From: Streptomyces spongiicola
Lineage (GTDB): Bacteria > Actinomycetota > Actinomycetes > Streptomycetales > Streptomycetaceae
Length of the DNA stretch: 64,000 nucleotides
Reading direction: 5' to 3'
NCBI RefSeq assembly: GCF_003122365.1
Contig: NZ_CP029254.1
Location: 2,676,501-2,740,500, forward strand
Below the pieces are notes generated by a model. It was given only the letters and a program-made list of their open reading frames with translations. It was not told the DNA's origin and searched no databases. Of the stretch, positions 45,670-55,500 are shown piece by piece (the stretch's first letter is position 1; every line of letters starts with the position of its first letter). The position numbers and the translations under genes were made by a program.

Positions 45670-46446
45670 TCACGCGCCCGTCGTCACGGCGCGCGGGTCG
45701 AAGCCGAACGGCAGTTCCAGCCGGTGTGCGCGCATGAGTTCGGGGTCGGCCAGCAGGTCCCGCGTACGCCCGTCGGCGGCGATGACGCCCTCGCTGAGGA
45801 TCACCGAGCGCGGGCAGAGCTCCAGCGCGTACGGCAGGTCGTGTGTGACCATCAGGACCGTGACGTCCAGCGAGCGCAGGATGTCGGCGAGTTCGCGCCG
45901 GGAGGCCGGGTCCAGATTGGACGAGGGCTCGTCGAGTACGAGGATCTCCGGCTCCATGGCGAGGACGGTGGCGACCGCCACCCGGCGCCGCTGGCCGAAG
46001 GACAGGTGGTGCGGCGGCCGGTCCCCGTACTCCGTCATCCCCACCCGGTCGAGCGCCGTGCGGACCCGCCTCTCCAGGTCCTCGCCGCGCAGGCCGGCCG
46101 CCGCCGGGCCGAAGGCGACGTCCTCGCGCACGGTCGGCATGAACAACTGGTCGTCCGGGTCCTGGAAGACGATGCCGACCCTGCGCCGGACCTCCGCCAT
46201 GTGCTGTCTGCCGACCGGCAGCCCGGCGACGGCGACCGAGCCGGCACCGCCGACGAGGATGCCGTTGAGGTGGAGGACGAGGGTGGTCTTCCCGGCGCCG
46301 TTGGGGCCGAGCAGGGCGACCCGTTCACCGCGCCCGACGGTCAGGTCGACCCCGAAGAGGGCCTGGTGGCCGTCGGGGTACGCGTACGCCAGCCCGCGTA
46401 CGTCGAGCGACGGCGGGACGGCGGCTGCCGGAGGGTGCGAGGTCAT
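45670..46446 (-). CDS. cbiO: ECF transporter ATPase (CbiO/NikO type)
   Basis: A 258-aa ABC ATPase energising metal uptake: LAYAYPDGHQALFGVDLTVG, Walker A GPNGAGKTTLVLHLNG, Q-loop GIVFQDPDDQLFMPTVREDV, signature LSFGQRRRVAVATVL, Walker B ILVLDEPSSNLDP. It overlaps the cbiQ stop by ATGA. A Nur box upstream of cbiM suggests the cargo is nickel. Confidence 0.95.
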   Translation of the reverse strand: MTSHPPAAAVPPSLDVRGLAYAYPDGHQALFGVDLTVGRGERVALLGPNGAGKTTLVLHLNGILVGGAGSVAVAGLPVGRQHMAEVRRRVGIVFQDPDDQLFMPTVREDVAFGPAAAGLRGEDLERRVRTALDRVGMTEYGDRPPHHLSFGQRRRVAVATVLAMEPEILVLDEPSSNLDPASRRELADILRSLDVTVLMVTHDLPYALELCPRSVILSEGVIAADGRTRDLLADPELMRAHRLELPFGFDPRAVTTGA

Positions 46447-47204
46447 AGGGTCCAGCCAAGCAGACAGACGGCGAGTGCCGAGAAGGGGAGTGCGGCGGCG
46501 TACGCCCACTGCGCGCGGGACGCGACCACCTCGTCGATGACGGGCATGGTGCCGGTGTAGCCGCGGCTGACCATGGCCAGATGCACCCGCTCGCCGCGTT
46601 CGTAGGAGCGGATGAACAGCGCGCCCGCGGACTTCGCGAGCACGCCCCAGTGGTGCACGCCCCGGGCCTCGAACCCCCGTGAGCGGCGGGCGATGGACAT
46701 CCGCCGCATCTCGTCGGCGACGACGTCGCCGTAGCGGACCATGAAGGAGGCGATCTGCACCATCAGCGGCGGCAGCCGCAGCCGCTGCAGTCCGAGCAGC
46801 AGGGAGCGCAGCTCGGTGGTCGAGGCGAGGAGCACGGAGGTGGCGACGCCCAGCGTCCCCTTGGCGAGGATGTTCCAGGCACCCCACAGTCCCGGCACGG
46901 ACAGCGAGACCCCGAGCCACTCGGTGCGCTCGCCCGGCACCAGGAAGGGCATCAGCAGCGCGAAGGCGACGAACGGGACCTCGATCACCATCCGGCGCAG
47001 CACGAAGCCCGCCGGGACACGGGCCGCCGCGGCGACGACGGCCAGCAGCAGCGCGTACAGGCCGAAGGCCCAGACCGCCTCGCGCGGTGTGGAGACCACG
47101 ACCAGCACGAAGCAGAGGGCCGCGGCGATCTTGCAGTGCGGCGGCAGCAGATGGACCGGTGAACCCCCGTGCCGGTACAGCTTGTGCGCGTGCCCGTTGC
47201 TCAT
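46443..47204 (-). CDS. cbiQ: ECF transporter transmembrane protein (CbiQ/NikQ type)
   Basis: A 253-aa T-component with about five to six TM helices. The characteristic cytoplasmic coupling motifs are SIARRSRGFEARG and, further on, YERGERVHLAMVSRGYTG, which contact the ATPase. Short His-rich N terminus (MSNGHAHKLYRHGGSPVHLL). It is followed by cbiO with a 4-nt overlap and preceded by cbiM across a repeat-filled 54-nt gap. Confidence 0.94.
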   Translation of the reverse strand: MSNGHAHKLYRHGGSPVHLLPPHCKIAAALCFVLVVVSTPREAVWAFGLYALLLAVVAAAARVPAGFVLRRMVIEVPFVAFALLMPFLVPGERTEWLGVSLSVPGLWGAWNILAKGTLGVATSVLLASTTELRSLLLGLQRLRLPPLMVQIASFMVRYGDVVADEMRRMSIARRSRGFEARGVHHWGVLAKSAGALFIRSYERGERVHLAMVSRGYTGTMPVIDEVVASRAQWAYAAALPFSALAVCLLGWTL

Positions 47205-47217
47205 TCCGGCTCCGCTC

Positions 47218-47265
47218 CTCGCGTCCTCAGGTCCTCGCGTCCTCAGGTCCTCGCGTCCTCAGGAC
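47218..47265. repeat. 16-nt repeat, three copies, containing the cbiM stop codon
   Basis: CTCGCGTCCTCAGGTC is repeated at 47218, 47234 and 47250 (last copy ending AGGAC). The cbiM TGA (47261-47259) lies in the copy nearest the gene, so the array grows from the cbiM 3' end towards cbiQ. Confidence 0.95.
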
Positions 47266-48335
47266 GGCACGGACTCCCTGCCCGCATCGGTGGTGTCGAG
47301 GCGGCGCCGGCGGACCACGAGGAAGACCCCGGTGCCCACCGCCAGCGTCGCGCCGACGCCGACGGCTCCCGCGAGGCCGCCGGAGACCCGGGCGTTGTCG
47401 AATCCCGTGATGCCGTAGTCGGCGAGCGGGGAGTCGGCGGCGGCGTGGTCCTCCACCTCGGTGTCGATGCCCTTGTCGGCCGCGACCCTCTCCAGACCGT
47501 CGGGGTCGGCGGAGGCGTAGAAGGAGACGAAGCCGGCCAGCACCAGGGAGATCGCCAGACCGGCGAGCAGCACCGGACGCGGGGAGGCGGCGGGCGCGGG
47601 CGCGGTGTCCGGTGCGGTGTCGACCAGTTCGCCGCCCACACGCAGTTTGAGCGGCGCGGACAGTCCGCGAGCGCCGTGGACGAGGTCGGGCCGCACGGCG
47701 AGGACGGTGCCGACGGTCAGCGCCGTGATCGCGGCCTCGCCGAGGCCGATGAGGATATGGACGCCGGTCATCGCGCCCAGGACAGTGCCGACGGGCACGT
47801 CGGTGGTGCCGCCGATCGCGTAGAGCAGCGTGAAGGCGATCGCGGACGCCGGCACGGAGACCAGGGCCGCGACGAAGGTGGCGGCCGTCACCGACCTGCG
47901 GCTGCGGGGCAGTACCCGCACCAGGGCCCGGAACAGGGTGTAGGCGACGACGGTCGTGACCACGCCCATGACCAGGATGTTGACGCCGAGCGCCGTGAGA
48001 CCGCCGTCTGCGAAGAGGACGCCCTGCAGCAGCAGGACCACGGATATGCACAGCACGCCCGTGTACGGCCCGACGAGGATCGCGGCCAGCGCGCCGCCCA
48101 GCAGATGGCCGCTGGTTCCGGCCGCCACGGGGAAGTTGAGCATCTGGACGGCGAAGATGAACGCGGCGACGAGTCCCGCGAGCGGCGCGGTCCGCTCTCC
48201 TCCGTAGCCTCCGACGTGGCTGGTACCGCCGAGTTCCCGCCGGGCACCGCGCAGACTCACGGCGACGGCAGCGGCCGCGGCGACCCCGGCCGCGGCGGAG
48301 ACGGGGAGGTCGATGAATCCGTCGGGGACATGCAT
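47259..48335 (-). CDS. cbiM: ECF substrate-binding protein CbiM fused to a PDGLE domain
   Basis: A 358-aa protein. It starts MHVPDGFIDLPVSAAAG, the invariant CbiM/NikM N terminus whose Met-His coordinates the metal. Further family segments: FPVAAGTSGHLLGGALAAIL, GVNILVMGVVTTVV. After about residue 225 comes a second module with a TM (VLLAGLAISLVLAGFVSFYA) and the PDGLERVAADKGI motif that gives the PDGLE family its name, then a final TM (VGVGATLAVGTGVFLVV). PDGLE replaces the separate CbiN. Start 75 nt from a Nur box. Confidence 0.95.
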   Translation of the reverse strand: MHVPDGFIDLPVSAAAGVAAAAAVAVSLRGARRELGGTSHVGGYGGERTAPLAGLVAAFIFAVQMLNFPVAAGTSGHLLGGALAAILVGPYTGVLCISVVLLLQGVLFADGGLTALGVNILVMGVVTTVVAYTLFRALVRVLPRSRRSVTAATFVAALVSVPASAIAFTLLYAIGGTTDVPVGTVLGAMTGVHILIGLGEAAITALTVGTVLAVRPDLVHGARGLSAPLKLRVGGELVDTAPDTAPAPAASPRPVLLAGLAISLVLAGFVSFYASADPDGLERVAADKGIDTEVEDHAAADSPLADYGITGFDNARVSGGLAGAVGVGATLAVGTGVFLVVRRRRLDTTDAGRESVPS

Positions 48336-48401
48336 GGCGGGCTCCGCTTCCGATACAGGCCGCGTCGGCCCGGCTGGTCGACCGTCCGATGATGTGCCCT
48401 G

Positions 48402-48418
48402 TTGCGAATCAATTGCAA
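48402..48418. promoter_or_regulatory. Nur box (nickel repressor site)
   Basis: TTGCGA-ATCAA-TTGCAA matches the S. coelicolor Nur consensus TTGCAA-N5-TTGCAA at 11 of 12 positions. It lies between cbiM and ssgE, centred 75 nt before the cbiM start, and would repress the transporter when nickel is sufficient. Confidence 0.82.
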
Positions 48419-48513
48419 GAGCGTATCAGCGACAGATACAAGCGCCCGCCTGGCCCTTTGGAGGCAAAATATGGGACATTAGAAGACAAAGAGAGCAGAA
48501 GTGGGAGCGTCTG

Positions 48514-48879
48514 ATGTCTCACCATGCCGATAGTCCCTCTGTCGTAGAGCACGCCAAGGCCCGCATCATCAACGACGCCCCTCACTACCGGTCGGTACCG
48601 GTGGCCCTCCGCTACGAACCCGGCGGAGACGCCGACGCGGTCAGGTGCGTCTTCCCCGGCGGCACCGAGTGGGCTTTCCGCCGCGAACTCCTGGAGGCGG
48701 GCCTACGTGCACCGGCCCGCAGGGGTCCGGTGGCCGTGTGGCCCTGTGGCCGTGCCCAGGTGGTCGTCGAGTTCCATTCACCGGACGGGGTGTCGGTGAT
48801 CCAGTTCGACGCCCGTCCCCTCGTACGTTTCCTGCACCGCACCCGCGAGGAGGCGGTCGCGCCCGCCACCCGGGTGTGA
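48514..48879 (+). CDS. ssgE: SsgA-like sporulation protein (SALP), probably SsgE
   Basis: A 121-aa member of the actinomycete-specific SsgA/SsgB family: VPVALRYEPGGDADAVRCVF, then GGTEWAFRRELLEAGLRAPA, then VVVEFHSPDGVSVIQFDARP and LVRFLHRTRE. SALPs guide septum-site selection and spore-wall maturation, usually with a partner PBP. The symbol is inferred from synteny (near pmt and a PBP, as for ssgE in S. coelicolor), not from alignment. ATG after GGGAG. Confidence 0.85.
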   Translation: MSHHADSPSVVEHAKARIINDAPHYRSVPVALRYEPGGDADAVRCVFPGGTEWAFRRELLEAGLRAPARRGPVAVWPCGRAQVVVEFHSPDGVSVIQFDARPLVRFLHRTREEAVAPATRV

Positions 48880-49325
48880 CACCACCGGACGGGCGGGACG
48901 GGCCCCCGTCCGGCCCTGCACGCGCCCGCGCGGCACACCGGTGCCCACCGGCCGGCCGGTGGGCACCCAGGGTGCTCCCGAGTCGCCCGGCGTGTGCCGC
49001 CGGGCGACTACGGTGCTGCCGTCCGCCGGACGGATTCGGTGCGGCCACCGGACGGCTTCGGCGTATGCAGGCGGACGCCTGGTGAGAGCCGGTGAGAGCG
49101 GGCCGCTTGCCGCCAGTTGTCCGGTCGACGGCGTCGGTTGTCCGAACTCCCTGCGTTCCCAGCGCCTCTGCGCTCCCCGCGCTCCCCGCGCTCCCGGTGT
49201 CCCGGTGTCCCCGGGTTCCGGACCGGGCGGAACCCGACCCGGAACCCGGGACCCGGCCCCGGCGAACGCCCGGACCCGCGCCCGGACCCGCACCGAGGCC
49301 ACTCGCCGTCCGGTCCGGGCCGCGG
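48880..49325. other. 446-nt gene-free spacer
   Basis: I see no gene. Short duplications occur (GGTGAGAGCCGGTGAGAGC at 49081-49099, GCTCCCCGC runs at 49173-49195, GACCCGGAACCC-type runs near 49240), but there is no strong hairpin near the MMPL stop. Confidence 0.5.
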
Positions 49326-51491
49326 TCAGGTGCCGACCAGCTCCCGCTCCTTGCCGCCGTCACCGGCCGGAGCGCCCGCGCCGCCCAGCTTCTCGCCCTC
49401 GACGTCCACGCTCGGCAGCACACGGTCGAGCCAGCGCGGCAGCCACCAGGCCTTGCCGCCCAGCAGCGCGAGCACCGCCGGCACGATCGCCATGCGGACG
49501 ACGAAGGCGTCGAAGAAGACCGCGATCGCAAGGCCGAAGCCGATCATCTTCACCATCTGCTCGCTGGAGCCGATGAAGCCCGCGAACACCGCGATCATGA
49601 TGACCGCGGCGGCGGTGACCACCCGGGCCCCGTGCCGGAAGCCGGTGACGATCGCCTGGCCCGGCCGCTCCCCGTGCACGAACGCCTCGCGCATCCGTGT
49701 CACCAGGAACACCTCGTAGTCCATGGCGAGCCCGAAGACCACACCCACCATGAAGATCGGCATCATCGACATGATCGGGCCGGTCTGCTCGACGCCGAAG
49801 AGGGAGCCGAGCCAGCCCCACTGGAAGACCGCGACGACCGCGCCGAGGGCGGCGACCACCGACAGCAGGAAGCCGAGTGCCGCCTTCAACGGCACCAGGA
49901 CGGACCGGAAGACCACCATCAGCAGCAGGAACGCCAGCCCCACGACGAGCGCCAGATAGGGCGCCAGCGCGTCGTTCATCCGCTGCGAGAAGTCGATGTT
50001 CATCGCGGTGGCGCCGGTGACGTGCACGTTGTCGCCGGTGGTGTCGCGGATGGTGCGGACGAGGTCCTCGGTCTCCGTGGAACTGGGCCGGTCCTCGGGG
50101 ATCACCGTGATCATCGCGGTGTCGCCGGCCTTGTTGTACGTGGCCGGGGTGACGGCCGCGACGCCGTCGAGCCCCGCGATGTCCTTCGCCGTGCCCTCCG
50201 CGGCCGCCTTGTCACCGTCGACGACGACGAGCAGCGGCCCGTTGAAGCCGGGGCCGAAGCCCTCGGAGAGCAGGTCGTACGCCTTGCGCTGGGTGGTGCT
50301 GGTGGGCTGGGAGCCGTCGTCCGGCAGGCCCATCTCGAGCGACGCGGCCGGCACGGCCACGGCTCCGAGGCCCACGACACCGGCGAGCAGCACGGCGACC
50401 GGGCGGCGCAGGACGAACCGGGCCCACCGCGTACCCATGTTGGGCTTGTCGCCCGCCGGCTCGGTCTGCTTGCGGGCCTTGCGGCCCAGCACCCGCTTGC
50501 CGGCGAAGCCGAGCAGGGCGGGGATCAGGGTGAGGGCGATGAGGACGGCGATGGCCACCGTGCCGGCGGCCGCGAAGCCCATCTTGCTCAGCATGGGGAT
50601 GTTGACGACGGCGAGGCCGACGAGCGCGATGACCACGGTGAGTCCGGCGAAGACGACGGCGGAGCCGGCCGTGCCGGTGGCCCGTCCGGCGGCCTCCTCG
50701 TGGTCGCGTCCCTCCGCCAGTTCGGCCCGGTAGCGGGAGACGATGAAGAGCGCGTAGTCGATACCGACGGCGAGGCCGATCATCGTGGCGAGGGTGGCCG
50801 TCGTGGAGCCGAGGTCGAGGGTGCTGGCGAGCGCCGTGATGGCGGAGACGCCGATGCCGACGCCGATGATGGCGGTGAGCAGCGGAAGCCCGGCCGCGAC
50901 CAGCGAGCCGAAGGTGATCACCAGGACGACCGCGGCGACACCGACGCCGATGACCTCGGACGCTCCGGTCTCCGGCGCGGCCAGCAGCGCGTCGCCGCCG
51001 ATCTCCACGGTCAGCCCGGCCTCCCTGGCCTCCTCCCCGGCCTCGGTGAGGGCCTCCCGGTCCTCGTCGGTCAGCTCCATGCCGCTGACCTTGTAGGAGA
51101 CCTGGGTGTAGGCGATGGTGCCGTCCCGGCTGACCGCCTTGGCCTGGTAGGGGTCGACGACCGAGGCGACCTGGTCCGAACCGGACCTGAGGTCGGCGAC
51201 GGCCTTCTCGACCTCGGCCCGGTGGGCGGGGTCCGTCATCTTCTCGCCGTCGGGCGCCTTGAAGACGACGCGTGCGGTCGCGCCGTCCGCGCTGGTCCCG
51301 GGGAAACGCTCCTCGAGCAGGTCGAAGGCCCTCTGGGCCTCGGTGCCCGGTATGGAGAAGGAACTCGACGCGGCGGTCGGCGCGGAGGAGGCGGCGACTC
51401 CGGCGAGGGCGAACAGCCCCACCCACAGCAGCGCGACGAGCCGTCGGCGCCGGAAGGCGAACCGCCCTAGTTTGTAGAGGAAGGTGGCCAC
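49326..51491 (-). CDS. MMPL-family RND exporter
   Basis: A 721-aa membrane protein with the two-fold MMPL layout: TM1 (LVALLWVGLFALAGVAASSA), a large extracytoplasmic loop (residues about 45-190), five TMs, a second cluster after a loop at about 375-500, and the motifs GLAVGIDYALFIVSRYR and VGVVFGLAMDYEVFLVTRMRE that carry the proton-relay Asp-Tyr pairs. It exports lipids or antibiotics; substrate unknown. GTG start. It is downstream of a TetR gene in the same direction, which likely controls it. Confidence 0.93.
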   Translation of the reverse strand: MATFLYKLGRFAFRRRRLVALLWVGLFALAGVAASSAPTAASSSFSIPGTEAQRAFDLLEERFPGTSADGATARVVFKAPDGEKMTDPAHRAEVEKAVADLRSGSDQVASVVDPYQAKAVSRDGTIAYTQVSYKVSGMELTDEDREALTEAGEEAREAGLTVEIGGDALLAAPETGASEVIGVGVAAVVLVITFGSLVAAGLPLLTAIIGVGIGVSAITALASTLDLGSTTATLATMIGLAVGIDYALFIVSRYRAELAEGRDHEEAAGRATGTAGSAVVFAGLTVVIALVGLAVVNIPMLSKMGFAAAGTVAIAVLIALTLIPALLGFAGKRVLGRKARKQTEPAGDKPNMGTRWARFVLRRPVAVLLAGVVGLGAVAVPAASLEMGLPDDGSQPTSTTQRKAYDLLSEGFGPGFNGPLLVVVDGDKAAAEGTAKDIAGLDGVAAVTPATYNKAGDTAMITVIPEDRPSSTETEDLVRTIRDTTGDNVHVTGATAMNIDFSQRMNDALAPYLALVVGLAFLLLMVVFRSVLVPLKAALGFLLSVVAALGAVVAVFQWGWLGSLFGVEQTGPIMSMMPIFMVGVVFGLAMDYEVFLVTRMREAFVHGERPGQAIVTGFRHGARVVTAAAVIMIAVFAGFIGSSEQMVKMIGFGLAIAVFFDAFVVRMAIVPAVLALLGGKAWWLPRWLDRVLPSVDVEGEKLGGAGAPAGDGGKERELVGT

Positions 51492-51779
51492 GAGGAGATC
51501 TCCCGGTCAGGTCGTAGGGGTGAGGGGCAGGCTTGACCAGCCCGACGACGTGAGCGGTGCGCGTCAGGTGGGACTGTGCGGAACTGCGGGTGGGGAGGGT
51601 GCTGCGCTGGGGTGGTGGGGCGGTTGTCGCGCTGGGTTGCGGAGGCGATTTCCCTGACGGGTCGCCCTGACGGGTCGCCCTGACGGGTCTCGCCGGCGCG
51701 TTTCGCCGACGGGTTGCGCCGACGGGTTTCGCGGGGTGGACCGCGCGGGATGGGGAAGGTCCCGCACGGTGAGCGGACG
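51492..51779. other. Spacer between tetR and MMPL with 13-nt repeats
   Basis: This 288-nt gap contains three CTGACGGGTCGCC units around 51653-51692 and GCGCCGACGGGTTTCGC-type runs after them. No gene or hairpin of note; whether the two genes share a transcript is unclear. Confidence 0.55.
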
Positions 51780-52367
51780 TCAGTCGCCACCGACGGGCAC
51801 GCCCAGGGCGGGGAGCACGACCGCGTCGAGGTACTCGTGCAGGACGCTCTGGCGCATGGGCTCGTCGCTGATCAGCGGATGGGCCACGAACGCGCCCACC
51901 AGCATGTGCGACAGGTACTTCAGGGCGGGGTTGTCCGCGGAGACCTCTCCGCGGGCGACCGCCCGCTGCAGCAGTACGTCGAGCCCGGTGATCTCGGGTT
52001 CGATGAACAGCTCGCGCAGCGCCTGCCGCAGATCGTCGTTCTCGTGGACCGCCCGGGCGAGGCCGCACATCAGCGCGTTGTCCCGCTCCATCTGGCCGTC
52101 GTCCGCCTGGGACACCATCTCGTGGAGGTCGCCGCGCAGGCTGCCGGTGTCGATCCGGGAGATGTCCACCGGCTTGCTGTTGCGCAGCGACATGGCGACC
52201 AGCTCGGGCTTGCTCCCCCACTGGCGGTAGAGGGTGGCCTTGCTGGAACGGGTGCGGGCGGCGACGGCGTCCATGGTGAGCGCGTCGTAACCGACCTCGC
52301 GCAGCAGGTCGAGCACGGCCTCGTACAGCTCGGCCGCGCGCTCGGGCGTGAGTCTGCTACGAGCCAT
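51780..52367 (-). CDS. TetR-family repressor
   Basis: A 195-aa protein: HTH in YEAVLDLLREVGYDALTMDA then RTRSSKATLYRQWGSKPELV, and a TetR_C_11-like ligand domain ending YLDAVVLPALGVPVGGD. The ATG at 52367 gives MARSRLTPERAAE. Two perfect palindromes lie directly upstream, so it should autorepress. It may also control MMPL downstream and the divergent tricorn gene. Confidence 0.92.
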   Translation of the reverse strand: MARSRLTPERAAELYEAVLDLLREVGYDALTMDAVAARTRSSKATLYRQWGSKPELVAMSLRNSKPVDISRIDTGSLRGDLHEMVSQADDGQMERDNALMCGLARAVHENDDLRQALRELFIEPEITGLDVLLQRAVARGEVSADNPALKYLSHMLVGAFVAHPLISDEPMRQSVLHEYLDAVVLPALGVPVGGD

Positions 52368-52381
52368 GACCAACCTTCCGA

Positions 52382-52442
52382 ACGAAACGGTTTCGTACAC
52401 CCAGAGAGTACCCCACCATCGAGCGAAACGAAACCGTTTCGT
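52382..52442. promoter_or_regulatory. Two identical TetR operators
   Basis: ACGAAAC-G-GTTTCGT (52382-52396) and ACGAAAC-C-GTTTCGT (52428-52442) are perfect 15-nt palindromes, 46 nt centre to centre. Both continue with AC on the right. They lie between tetR (start 52367) and the tricorn gene (start 52528). Confidence 0.85.
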
Positions 52443-52527
52443 ACGTGCCCTGGGCCGCAATCACACCGCCCGAAAAAGCCGAGCCCCACGAGTTGCCGGG
52501 GCCTCCCCGCACGGAAAGCATTTAGGA

Positions 52528-55500
52528 GTGAGTGACGACGTCGCGTATCTCCGCTTTCCGCATCTGCACGACGACTTGCTGTGCTTCGCAGCAGAGGACG
52601 ACCTCTGGATCGCCCCCCTCGTCCCGGCGGGCCGGGGCCCCGGCCGGGCCTGGCGGGTCACCGTCGATCGGACCCGGATCGGGCACCCCCGCTTCTCCCC
52701 GGACGGAAGCCTCATCGCCTACACGAGCTGGCGCAGCCTGGACCCGGAGGTCCATCTGGCACCCGTCGGCGGCGGACCGGCACGCCGCCTCAGCTACTGG
52801 GGCTCGACCGACACCCGGGTCTGCGGCTGGGACCCGGACGGCAACATCCTCGCGGTCTCCTCGCACGGCCAGCCCTTCTCCTACTTCTCCTGGGCCTACA
52901 AGCTGCCCACGGACGGCGACCCGGGCAGACGCCTGCCCTGGGGGCCGGTCTCCGACATCTCCGTCGCCGACTCCGGGGGACGGCACCGCACCCTGCTGCT
53001 CACCGGGAAGCCCCCGCACGAGCCCGCCGGCTGGAAGCGCTACCGGGGCGGCGCCATGGGGCGGCTCTACCTGCACGGCGAACGGCTGCTCGCGGACATC
53101 GGCGGCCATCTCGACTGCCCGATGTTCGTGGGCGGCCGCATCGCGTTCCTGTCGGACCACGAAGGCGTCGGGAACCTGTACTCCTGCCTGCCCGACGGCA
53201 CGGACCTGCGCCGGCACACCGACCACGACGCCTTCTACGCACGGCACGCCTCCAGCGACGGCAGCCGGGTCGTCTACCAGTGCGCCGGCGACCTGTGGAT
53301 CGTGGAGGACCTGGCCCCCGACTCCCGGCCGCGGCGGCTGGACGTCTGGCTCGGCGGCCCGCGCGCCGGACGGCGCCGCCACCAGGTGCCCGCCGCCAGC
53401 AACGTCGCCGGCCTCTCCGTCGACACCACGGGCCGGGCCAGCGCGGTCGTCGTACGCGGCAGCCTGTACTGGCTGACCCACCGCGACGGGCCGGCGCGCA
53501 CCATCGCCGACACCCCGGGCGTGCGGGTACGGCTGCCGGTGATGCTCGGCAGCGGCGGCGGGCAGGTCGCGTACGTCACGGACGCGGACGGGGAGGACGC
53601 CGTCGAGATCGCGTACCTGCCCCGGGCCAGCGGCGACCGGCCGCCCCGGCGGCTGGCGTCGGGACTGCTGGGCCGGGTGCTGGAGATGGTCTCGGACCCG
53701 GCCGGTGAGCGGCTGGCGATCGCCTCGCACGACGGGCGGCTGCTGCTGCTCACGGTGGCGGAAGAGGCGGGGGCCGAGGCGGTAGGGGTGGCGGGCACCG
53801 CGGAGGCGGGGGATTCCGGCGAGGCGGCCGAAGCCGGGGACGGGAGGGGTACCGGGAAGGCGGCCGAAGCCGACGCGGCCGGAACCGAGGCACCCGGAGC
53901 CCGACCCGCCGAGGCCGCCGCACCCGAAACCGCGCCAGGAACAGCGTCCGAAACCGCGCCCGAAACCGCGATCGGCGGCCCGGATTCCGGTTCCGCGGGC
54001 GAGGCCGAAGGATCCGGCGACGGCCTCGTCACCGAACTCATCCGCTCCGTCAACGGGCCCGTGCGCGATCTCGCCTTCTCCCCCCAGGGGAACTGGCTGA
54101 CCTGGTCGCACCCCTTCATCGGCCGCTCTCTTCGGCAGATCAAGATGGTCCGCATCGACGGACCCGGCCCCCGGACCGTCGTCGACGTCACCAACGGCCG
54201 GTTCGAGGACGAGTCCCCCGTGTTCACCCGTGACGGCCGCTATCTGGCGTTCCTGTCCTGGCGCGGCTTCGACCCGGTGTACGACGTGCACACCGGCGAC
54301 CTGTCCTTCCCGCTGGGCTGCCGCCCCTACCTCGTACCGCTGTCGTCGGCGACACCGTCCCCGTTCGCGCTGCTGCCCGACGGGCGGCCGGCGGCGGGCG
54401 GGCTCGACCCCGCCGAGGCCGGCACCGGGGAGGGCGCGGCGATGGTGGAGGTGGAGGGGCTGGAGAGCCGGGTCACACCGTTCCCCGCGGCCGCCTCCAA
54501 GTACTCCTCCCTGCACCCCGTGGCGGGCGGCGGCCTGGTCTGGCTGCGGTGGCCGATCTCGGGCGCGCTCGGCGAGACGTTCGCCAACCCCGCCGACCCC
54601 TCGCACCGGCCGACCCTGGAGTACTTCGACATCCCGAAGGCGCGCAGGACCGAACTCGTCGCGCACCTCGACTGGTTCGCGGTCAGCGGCGACGGTTCCC
54701 GGCTGGTGGTCTTCGACGACGGCGAGCTGCGCGCCGTGCCGGCGACCGAGTCCGGCGACGGCGACTCCACCGTCTACCTCGACATGCGCCGGATCCTGCA
54801 CGAGGTGGACCCGCCCGCGGAGTGGCGCGGCGCGTACGAGGAGGCCGGCCGGCTCATCCGCGACTACTTCTGGGACCCGGGCATGTGCGGGATCGACTGG
54901 ACCGCCGTGCTGGACCAGTACCGCCCGCTGCTCCAACGGGTCGCCTCCCCCGACGAGTTCGCCGACCTGCTCCGTGAGGTGCTCGGCGAACTCGGCACTT
55001 CGCACGCCTATGTCACGCCCGCGCGCCGCAACGAGGGGCCTGCGCACTACCAGCGGGCCATGGGCCTGCTCGGCGCCAACCTGGCACGCAGGGAGGAGGG
55101 CTGGACCGTCCTGCGGATCCTGCCCGGCGACTCCTCCGACTCCAAGGCGCGTTCCCCGCTGGCCGGCACCGGGATCCGCGAGGGTGCCGTGCTGACGCAC
55201 GTCGAAGGACGCCCGGTGGACCCGGTGACCGGCCCGTACCCGCTGCTGGCCGCGGCAGGGGGGACCACCGTGGAGCTGACGTTCCGGTCGGCCGACGGCG
55301 AGGGCCCGCCGCGGCGGGTGGCGATCGTGCCGCTGATCGACGAGCGCCCGCTGCGCTACCAGGACTGGGTCGCCAAACGGCGTGCGGTCGTACGGGAGGT
55401 GAGCGGAGGCGAGTGCGGCTACCTCCACATCCCGGACCTCGGCGGCTCGGGCTGGGCGCAGTTCAACCGCGACCTGCGGATGGAGGTGTCGCGGCCGTCG

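Noticed and set aside
48336..48513. Cobalamin riboswitch upstream of cbiM
   Set aside because: No B12-box-like sequence is seen and the gap to the divergent gene is too short; a Nur box explains regulation better.
52348..52527. Upstream extension of the tricorn frame across the operators
   Set aside because: It would start inside tetR and translate through both operator palindromes; the GTG at 52528 matches the known N terminus of the family.
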